From SHLQ01 sp964451305 (lineage in GTDB: Bacteria; Actinomycetota; Acidimicrobiia; Acidimicrobiales; SHLQ01): a stretch of DNA of 64,000 bases. Below, one piece after another: positions 59,701 to 64,000 of this stretch. The stretch spans positions 1 through 64,000 of the forward strand of contig CAYVHV010000003.1 of the NCBI GenBank assembly GCA_964451305.1, in the 5' to 3' direction. The notes under the pieces were generated by a model. It did not search any database. It saw only the letters and a program-made list of their open reading frames with translations, and was not told where the DNA came from. A program made the translations under genes and the position numbers. Numbering within the stretch: the stretch's first letter is position 1; each line of letters opens with the position of its first letter.

Positions 59701-60444
59701 GGAGCAACCGTTGCGCTTCGACTCTTCCCCGACGCTGACACCCAATACAACACCATGTGGAACGGCACGCTCCGCTTACTTCGACTCAACGTCGGTGGCT
59801 CGGCACGTTTACTGGCTGGACTGCTCGATAACCGAGCCAGCCTTGCGATTGCTTCGAGCCCTCACGGTTCGAAGGTCAACTGGGTCAACGATGCATCCGA
59901 CGCAATCTTTTCTCGACTGCTTTCCGATGCTGGTGGGCCGGTCTGGAATGAATCCGACTGGGAGGCGCTCGCATCGAAAGTTCGTGCGGGCTTGCCCGCC
60001 GCCGTCGACGAGCTCGGGCCGATCGCGGTAGACATCCTCGTGCGAAGCTCTCGACTCCAGAACGCGTTGGCCGGAGATGCCTCCGACGCGGTATTTCCCG
60101 CTCGACAAGACATGTTCGATCAGCTGAGCCGGCTCGTCTATCCGAACCACCTGAGCGGTGTTGGAGCGGATCGACTTGGCGACATTGCCCGATATCTGAA
60201 GGGCATCGAGGTTCGTCTCGCCAAGCTTTCCGATCGGGTCATTCAAGATCGTCAGCTCATGGTGAAGGTCCGGGCCCTCGAAGTTGACTTCGAACACTAC
60301 GTCGATCAACTCGGCATGACCCCGGCGCTCGTCGAGCTCAACTGGCAGCTCGAAGAGTTCCGCATCGCCACGTTCGCCCAACAAGTAGGCACGAAAGAAA
60401 AAGTCAGCGAAAAGAAGATCAGAGCCGCCCTCCGAGCCCTCTAA
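56746..60444 (+). CDS. hrpA: DEAH-box RNA helicase HrpA
   Basis: 1232 residues. Helicase motifs in order: VVAGETGSGKSTQLPK (I), TQPRRIAARSIAERV (Ia), IIIDEAHERSLNIDF (II, DEAH), VTSATIDTERF (III), then VATNVAETSLTVPGIRYVVD in part and QRSGRCGRVAAGIAIRLF (VI). The helicase-associated domain and a long C-terminal DUF3418-type region follow. Size and layout equal E. coli HrpA, an RNA helicase linked to mRNA processing and ribosome rescue. GTG start by homology; TACGGT eight bases before it could be a -10. Confidence 0.93.
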   Translation: MKIRYPADLPIAERREELLDAIRDNQVVVVAGETGSGKSTQLPKMCLELGLGEDGWIGHTQPRRIAARSIAERVSEELDDELGGLVGYKVRFTDQVSAKTAIKVMTDGILLAEMQHDRKLSKYSVIIIDEAHERSLNIDFLLGYLKQLLPKRPDLKVIVTSATIDTERFSTHFSNAGGQPAPIISVSGRTYPVEVRYRPPEDPETGESLTQSEAIVEAIYELENEAAGDVLVFGAGERDIREAADALSEARFRDTEILPLYGRLSAAEQHRVFERKKSGIRRRIVIATNVAETSLTVPGIRYVVDPGTARVSRYSNRTKVQRLPIEDISQASANQRSGRCGRVAAGIAIRLFSEDDFNARPEFTEPEITRTNLASVILQMASLGLGDMERFPFVEPPELRNIRDGVALLEELDAVHPGREGSKKWLTPIGRELSRLPVDPRFGRMVIEGAETGCLREVMIITSALSVRDPRERPAEKRDDAAQFHARFNEPGSDFLAWIHLWDYLETERRGRSNSQFRKMCKREYINFNRFREWQDIYRQLERTAKSFKWQVNNEAAKGDNVHMALLTGLLSQVGVKDSASNEFTGGRNARFLISRGSALGKKPPNWVMAGELVETNRLWAHSAARIQPEWAERAGEHISKYSYDEPVWDRAKGSAMTIERVSLYGVPLVAGRRIHYRRVDPDVARQLFIHHALIEGDWDTHHAFFEQNESVLEEIRRLGARQRRDLFVEYDVLYDFYDQRVGDKVTSGSDFDRWWNKQRKRDPRMLDLRLDDIFDADDSGGAEEEFPETWQAGELELEVDYEFDSTSVNDGVTVTVPISLIDHIDAEAFEWNVPGLREELVTALLRSMPKAVRKPFVPIPDTVKAILPDLEDSNGNLVESVRAALKTVQDVRLPADALVVDRLPDHLRPIFRVVTDSGDTVVQGRNLETLRGQLKEEVRDVLSGDQHDIVSVEQTTWTFGEIPQQLRTQAAGQAVNAFPALVDEGATVALRLFPDADTQYNTMWNGTLRLLRLNVGGSARLLAGLLDNRASLAIASSPHGSKVNWVNDASDAIFSRLLSDAGGPVWNESDWEALASKVRAGLPAAVDELGPIAVDILVRSSRLQNALAGDASDAVFPARQDMFDQLSRLVYPNHLSGVGADRLGDIARYLKGIEVRLAKLSDRVIQDRQLMVKVRALEVDFEHYVDQLGMTPALVELNWQLEEFRIATFAQQVGTKEKVSEKKIRAALRAL

Positions 60445-60450
60445 CCCTTC

Positions 60451-60550
60451 NNNNNNNNNNNNNNNNNNNNNNNNNNNNNNNNNNNNNNNNNNNNNNNNNN
60501 NNNNNNNNNNNNNNNNNNNNNNNNNNNNNNNNNNNNNNNNNNNNNNNNNN
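60451..60550. other. Assembly gap of 100 N
   Basis: Exactly 100 N between hrpA and the threonine ammonia-lyase gene; true length unknown. The right edge abuts a perfect palindrome. Confidence 0.95.
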
Positions 60551-60569
60551 TTTGGGGTCAGACCCCAAA
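60551..60569. repeat. Palindrome at the gap edge, overlapping a gene end
   Basis: TTTGGGGTCAGACCCCAAA: seven-base arms around TCAGA. It contains the TGA stop and last codons (Phe-Gly-Val) of the minus-strand ammonia-lyase. GGGGTCWGACCCC hairpins are dispersed in many bacterial genomes, which would explain the assembly break. Confidence 0.7.
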
Positions 60570-61553
60570 AGTGAAGGAGGTGAAGGTTTGGAGGTCGATG
60601 TTGCCTCCGCTTAGGGTCACCCCGACTCGCATGCCCGGCTCGACCAGGCCTCGGTGAAGCGCTGCTGCAAGTGCGGTTGCTCCGCTCGGTTCGACGACGA
60701 GCTTGTGGTGCAAGAAGAGCAGTTTCATCGTGTCGACGATCTCGTCATCGGACACTGTGGTGAAGATGTCGCAACGTGTGCTGTTCACCGACCATGTCAG
60801 GGTTCCGGGGGCGACGGTCTGCTGGCCATCGGCGATCGTGCGCGGCACCTCGGGCAACGTGACGATGCGGCCTGCCTCGCGGCTCCGAACATGGTCGTCG
60901 CCAGCCTCGGGTTCGACACCCACCACGATCATGTCTGGGTTGTGCGCTTTGGCCACGGTCGATGATCCGGCCAGCAACCCACCACCACCGAGACACACGA
61001 AGAGGATGTCGAGATCTCCAACCTCGTCGAGCAGTTCGAGCGTTGCGGTGCCCTGTCCCGCCATCACGTGTCGATGATTGAACGGTGGAATGATCACGCC
61101 ACCGATCTCTTCCTGCACTCGGGCGGCAACCGTTGGGCGATCCTCGATGTACCGGTCGTACTCGACGATGGTTGCTCCCCAGTGTTCGGTTGCAGCTCGC
61201 TTCATCACCGGAGCATCGGTAGGCATGACGACCGTCGCCGAACAACCGTGAAATCCTGCAGACCTGCTGATCGCTTGACCGTGATTGCCCGACGAGAACG
61301 TGATGATGCCTTGAGCTCGTTCCTCATCTGAGAGCGCAGCGATAGCGTTCGTCGCTCCGCGAAACTTGAACGAACCGGTCCGTTGCAGCGACTCGGCCTT
61401 ACAAAAGACCTGCGCGTCGAGCATGGATGACACCACCGTTGAGGAGATAACCGGAGTTCGGACTGCAAAGGGCGCGATCCGCTCAGCAGCGGCTTCGACA
61501 TCGGCCAACTCGATAGCGGGGAGATCAACCCCGGGAGTCTCAACCATCTGCAC
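60558..61553 (-). CDS. Threonine ammonia-lyase family PLP enzyme
   Basis: 331 residues. The PLP-Lys lies in LQRTGSFKFRGATNAI; FSSGNHGQAISRSAGFHGC, the phosphate loop VCLGGGGLLAGSS and VVEPSGATALAA complete the type II fold pattern. It lacks the C-terminal ACT-like regulatory domain of biosynthetic IlvA, so it is the short catabolic or serine/threonine dehydratase type; a hydroxyaspartate ammonia-lyase is also possible. Start at GTG 61553 or ATG 61547; either overlaps the YgjP-like gene. Its last codons lie in the palindrome at the gap edge. Confidence 0.85.
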   Translation of the reverse strand: MQMVETPGVDLPAIELADVEAAAERIAPFAVRTPVISSTVVSSMLDAQVFCKAESLQRTGSFKFRGATNAIAALSDEERAQGIITFSSGNHGQAISRSAGFHGCSATVVMPTDAPVMKRAATEHWGATIVEYDRYIEDRPTVAARVQEEIGGVIIPPFNHRHVMAGQGTATLELLDEVGDLDILFVCLGGGGLLAGSSTVAKAHNPDMIVVGVEPEAGDDHVRSREAGRIVTLPEVPRTIADGQQTVAPGTLTWSVNSTRCDIFTTVSDDEIVDTMKLLFLHHKLVVEPSGATALAAALHRGLVEPGMRVGVTLSGGNIDLQTFTSFTFGV

Positions 61554-62055
61554 TCAGCGTTCCGGCATGCCCGAGGGACACGGCGAGCAGGAAGCCTTCG
61601 GCCTTCTCTGCATGAGGAAAGCCATCGATGAGGTCGTGAAATGCGGGGGAGTGGTTCGGCTCAACCAAGTGGGCGAGTTCGTGCAGGATCACATGATCGA
61701 TCACCCACAACGGAAACCCGCTCATTCGGTTCGTGATACGAATCGTGCCTGTCGCTGGAGTGCACGACCCCCAACGTTGCTGCTGGCGTGACGACCAGGT
61801 GATCGACGAGGGCTCGGGAAGGCCGTACTCCTTCGCCAACGCGCTAGCGCGTGCAACGAGGTCGACGCGGCTCGCAGCGCGCTTCTTCAACAACCGTTTC
61901 GTGAGTTCGTTGACATGACCTTGGCTCTCTGCAGCCGTCAGTCCTTCCGGCATCCGAATCTCGATCGTCTCACCGACCCAACGCGCAGAGACCGACTTCT
62001 TTCGCCGGGCCGAGGTAATGATGCGAACCGGAACCGATGACGTTTCCGCGGTCAC
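61540..62055 (-). CDS. YgjP-like zinc metalloprotease (DUF45)
   Basis: 171 residues. SARRKKSVSARWVGETIEIR, QQQRWGSCTPATGTIRITNR and the metal motif VILHELAHLVEPNHSPAFHD (HExxH plus a third His) match the YgjP family of putative WLM/SprT-like metalloproteases. It overlaps the lyase start and ends near the phosphatase gene, three bases apart; the three are likely one transcript. Confidence 0.88.
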   Translation of the reverse strand: MTAETSSVPVRIITSARRKKSVSARWVGETIEIRMPEGLTAAESQGHVNELTKRLLKKRAASRVDLVARASALAKEYGLPEPSSITWSSRQQQRWGSCTPATGTIRITNRMSGFPLWVIDHVILHELAHLVEPNHSPAFHDLIDGFPHAEKAEGFLLAVSLGHAGTLSADG

Positions 62056-62058
62056 CGG

Positions 62059-62664
62059 CTACAAGATGTCCGATTCCTGCGACGACGACAACTCGCCCTC
62101 GTCGATGAGATCGACCCGTTCGCCAGGAGTCACCGTGCCATCAGCTGCGATGTCGATCCAGATGGCGCCCAAGTTGGGGAGTCTGCCGCGACGTTGACCA
62201 AGCCGCTCTTCCAACATGTAGACGATGCCACCATGGGCAACGACCAGCGCCTCGTCGCCTGGGGCGATCATGTCAGCAACGATCTTGAGCCCAGCTTCGA
62301 CACGGAGCCACAGCTCCGGATCATGTTCGTAGTTCGGGGGGCGATCCTCAGCATCGAGGTAGCCGGGCCATTCCCGTTCGATGTCTGAGCGGGTTAGGCC
62401 ACTCCATTCACCAGCGCTTCGTTCGATGAGCTCGGGCACGGGGACGATCGGTCCAATTCCGAGCTCGTTGGAAATGATGTACGCGGTTTCGGCAGCTCGA
62501 GACAGCGTCGACGATGCGATCATCGAGAACGAACCGAGGTTCTTGGCGGCGGCGTGGGCTTGTCGGCGGCCGAGCGCAGAGAGCGGAATATCGGCCTGTC
62601 CTTGCCATCGCCCTTCAGCGTTCCACTCCGATTGACCGTGGCGAACGAGGAGAATGCGGGACAT
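62059..62664 (-). CDS. Histidine phosphatase superfamily protein
   Basis: 201 residues from ATG 62662-62664 (MSRILLVRHGQSEWNAEGRW). RHG with the phospho-His, ASTLSRAAETAYI, the Glu in ELIERSAGEWSGL and the second His in LVVAHGGIVYML are the catalytic set of the phosphoglycerate-mutase-like branch. Substrate unknown; alpha-ribazole phosphatase and glucosyl-3-phosphoglycerate phosphatase are relatives. The frame runs farther upstream but overlaps moaD and lacks homology there. Confidence 0.88.
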   Translation of the reverse strand: MSRILLVRHGQSEWNAEGRWQGQADIPLSALGRRQAHAAAKNLGSFSMIASSTLSRAAETAYIISNELGIGPIVPVPELIERSAGEWSGLTRSDIEREWPGYLDAEDRPPNYEHDPELWLRVEAGLKIVADMIAPGDEALVVAHGGIVYMLEERLGQRRGRLPNLGAIWIDIAADGTVTPGERVDLIDEGELSSSQESDIL

Positions 62665-62669
62665 GGCTT

Positions 62670-62698
62670 TTAACGTACACTCTGCTGCCTCGTACACT
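62670..62698 (+). promoter_or_regulatory. Candidate promoter of a leaderless moaD
   Basis: TTAACG (62670-62675), 17-base spacer, TACACT (62693-62698). The predicted start of transcription falls on or next to the GTG at 62705. Confidence 0.4.
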
Positions 62699-62704
62699 GA
62701 CCTT

Positions 62705-62941
62705 GTGCCAACACTTCGTCTCTTTGCAACCGTTCGAGTCGCCGCCGGAACCGGTAAGGCGCAATTTGATGGCGAGACCGTCGATGAAGTCCTGCAGAAC
62801 GCATCCGCGGAGTTCGGCGATGAGTTCGCGAACCTCATTCCGATCTGTCGTATCTGGGTCAACGGCGTAACCGCCGACACCTCAACGGTGGTCAGTGCGG
62901 GGGACGAAGTTGCGTTGTTGCCGCCCGTTTCCGGCGGCTAA
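62705..62941 (+). CDS. MoaD/ThiS-family sulfur carrier protein
   Basis: 78 residues from GTG 62705. PTLRLFATVRVAAGTGKAQF and the ending VALLPPVSGG, with the C-terminal Gly-Gly that is thiocarboxylated, are the ubiquitin-like sulfur-carrier pattern, most like MoaD of molybdopterin synthase. No MoaE or MoeB gene lies nearby. No ribosome-binding site is present, and a -10 box stands six bases before the start codon. Confidence 0.85.
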   Translation: MPTLRLFATVRVAAGTGKAQFDGETVDEVLQNASAEFGDEFANLIPICRIWVNGVTADTSTVVSAGDEVALLPPVSGG

Positions 62942-63035
62942 CCCACGTCGGAGATCCTCCCGAAGCTCATAGTTCAGCGTTCACTGCCGACTAGGTTGAT
63001 GCGTAGGCCATACACCGTCGTAAAAAGGAACTGCT

Positions 63036-63581
63036 ATGACCCCAGAACTCGACCTTGTCAGCGACCCGTCGTTTCTCGACGATCTTCAGTCGCGGACCAT
63101 GGAAGATCTGCGGACGGTCCGTTCTCGACTGCAGACGTTGGAGAACAGCTGCTCATACGTACGACGCCTGATCCAGGGGCGCGTCGACATCATCGGTGGA
63201 GAACTCCAGCGCCGTCGTGAGGGTGGGGCTGAAGGCGACTCCGGTGAACTCATCGGTCGCCTCCCAGACATCCTCTCCGAAGCGCGCGGGGCGGTCTCGC
63301 CCGGCTCTGTTCGTCCACCACATTCGCTCGAGCCCGATGCGGAAGTTAGCGCCAAGCTCGAAGCAAGGCTCGAAGAGATCGTCCCGGTCGACCAGCTCAG
63401 CGATGTCGTTGCGATGGAGGAAGACGCACTGTCATCGAGCCTTCTCGAGCTCAACGCCCTCGAGGACAATGTCTCGGAAGAGCGTCGAACCCTGCACCGT
63501 CTCATCGACACGGTTCAGGCAGAGGTCACCCGTCGCTACACCACCGGCGAGGCGACGGTCGACGGTTTGCTGCCGTCATAG
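63036..63581 (+). CDS. RsiG-like c-di-GMP-binding anti-sigma factor
   Basis: 181 residues, predicted helical. The motif E36-x3-S40-x2-R43-x3-Q47-x3-D51 in LENSCSYVRRLIQGRVDI equals the c-di-GMP-binding signature E(X)3S(X)2R(X)3Q(X)3D of Streptomyces RsiG. A second copy at E143, S147, R150, H154, D158 (LEDNVSEERRTLHRLID) differs only by His for Gln, as expected for the two-helix RsiG layout. RsiG holds the sigma factor WhiG when loaded with c-di-GMP. No WhiG gene is in the window. AAAAAGGA precedes the ATG. It lies 68 bases before tRNA-Thr. Confidence 0.8.
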   Translation: MTPELDLVSDPSFLDDLQSRTMEDLRTVRSRLQTLENSCSYVRRLIQGRVDIIGGELQRRREGGAEGDSGELIGRLPDILSEARGAVSPGSVRPPHSLEPDAEVSAKLEARLEEIVPVDQLSDVVAMEEDALSSSLLELNALEDNVSEERRTLHRLIDTVQAEVTRRYTTGEATVDGLLPS

Positions 63582-63649
63582 ATCTGAGAATTTGGTCTCA
63601 CTTTTTGTGAACCGCTCTAGACTCGTTCACTCCGCCGTTCAGCGGATTT

Positions 63650-63725
63650 GCCGCCTTAGCTCAGTTGGTAGAGCAACGCTCTTGTAAAGCGTAGGTCATC
63701 GGTTCGACTCCGATAGGCGGCTCCA
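63650..63725 (+). tRNA. tRNA-Thr (TGT anticodon)
   Basis: Acceptor GCCGCCT pairs with AGGCGGC; D arm TAGCTCAGTTGGTAGAGCA, anticodon loop CTTGTAA with TGT, T arm GGTTCGACTCC; the CCA end is encoded (63723-63725). It reads ACA threonine codons. A TTGGTC and TAGACT pair upstream (63592, 63618) has a 20-base spacer, longer than usual. Confidence 0.95.
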
Positions 63726-63811
63726 ATTGTGTCTAGCCCCACCTTCGAGGTCGGGCGAATGGCTTGCGGGGGTGCTTGTATTGCGACGCCGCGCAGGCGA
63801 GAATTGCCCCG

Positions 63812-64000
63812 ATGGCATTGACAGAACGTGATCTCGCAATTATCGAGTTCGAACGAACGTGGTGGTCGAACGAAGGCCCAAAGGAAGCGCTCATCCGTGA
63901 ACGCTTCGATCTTTCGACTTCGCGCTACTACGACCTCCTCTCGGACATTGTCGACTCTGAAGAGGCGCTCTCATTCGATCCCCTCGTGATCCGACGTCTT
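63812..64000 (+). CDS. DUF3263 family protein, 3' truncated by window end
   Basis: 63 codons are visible from ATG 63812: ALTERDLAIIEFERTWWSNE, EALIRERFDLSTSRYYDLLS and SFDPLVIRRL. This is the pattern of DUF3263, a small actinobacterial helix-turn-helix-like protein (E-R-x-W-W, IRExF, YYxxL, DPLxxRRL). Role unknown, perhaps DNA binding. The gene continues beyond the window. Confidence 0.8.
   Translation, partial: MALTERDLAIIEFERTWWSNEGPKEALIRERFDLSTSRYYDLLSDIVDSEEALSFDPLVIRRL

Overview
The window looks like a chromosomal scaffold from an actinobacterium, most likely the class Acidimicrobiia (Ilumatobacter-like). That placement is my inference. It rests on actinobacterial gene order (rplQ-truA, rplM-rpsI-glmM-glmS, then acpS), two mycothiol-dependent-isomerase-type proteins, an RsiG-type anti-sigma factor and a DUF3263 protein. 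Two runs of exactly 100 N (12827-12926 and 60451-60550) are scaffolding gaps, and each sits against a palindromic repeat. I see no insertion sequence, prophage, CRISPR array or rRNA. One tRNA (Thr, TGT) is present.

Layout. 1-6700: end of a Pro/Ala-rich membrane-anchored protein, a flippase-like membrane protein, tmk-holB, coaA, a region-2-only ECF sigma-like protein, and a secreted LytM-like plus RTX-repeat protein. 6725-14147: a radical SAM protein, then a scattered set matching the enterobacterial ydjXYZ-ynjABCDEF neighbourhood: a TVP38/VTT membrane protein, two ABC permeases that together equal YnjC, a YnjF-like CDP-alcohol phosphatidyltransferase, a mercuric-reductase-like flavoprotein and a YnjB-like binding lipoprotein. 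The ATPase is not visible, and a sequence gap lies inside the cluster. 15049-21282: a giant alpha-2-macroglobulin lipoprotein without a thioester.

21692-37557: S10/spc/alpha ribosomal protein operons from rplC to rplQ, with secY, adk, infA and rpoA. rpsJ is not at the head, and a zincin gene on the other strand separates adk from infA. L4 and L22 carry the same C-terminal domain, the clearest novelty here. infA starts with CTG. 37688-48828: truA, then five minus-strand genes (RDD protein, SDR, hydrolase, histidine kinase, response regulator), then rplM-rpsI-glmM and a 1145-residue GlmS about twice the usual size.

48861-64000: an alpha/beta hydrolase, two PH-domain membrane proteins, a CoA-binding protein with a MetY-type sulfhydrylase, acpS, two tandem mycothiol-enzyme paralogues, a small acidic protein coupled to a class II aldolase, hrpA, threonine ammonia-lyase, a YgjP-like metalloprotease, a histidine phosphatase, MoaD, an RsiG homologue with the c-di-GMP signature, tRNA-Thr, and the start of a DUF3263 gene.

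Most genes serve translation, cell-wall precursor synthesis (GlmM, GlmS), cofactor and nucleotide supply (CoaA, Tmk, AcpS, MoaD, Adk) and transport. A shared promoter form, TTGGTY-N17-TAGNNT, stands before rplC, infA and rplM. Several other genes have a TANNNT box 6-8 bases before the start codon, which suggests leaderless transcripts. All functional calls come from reading the sequence by eye; no database search was run.
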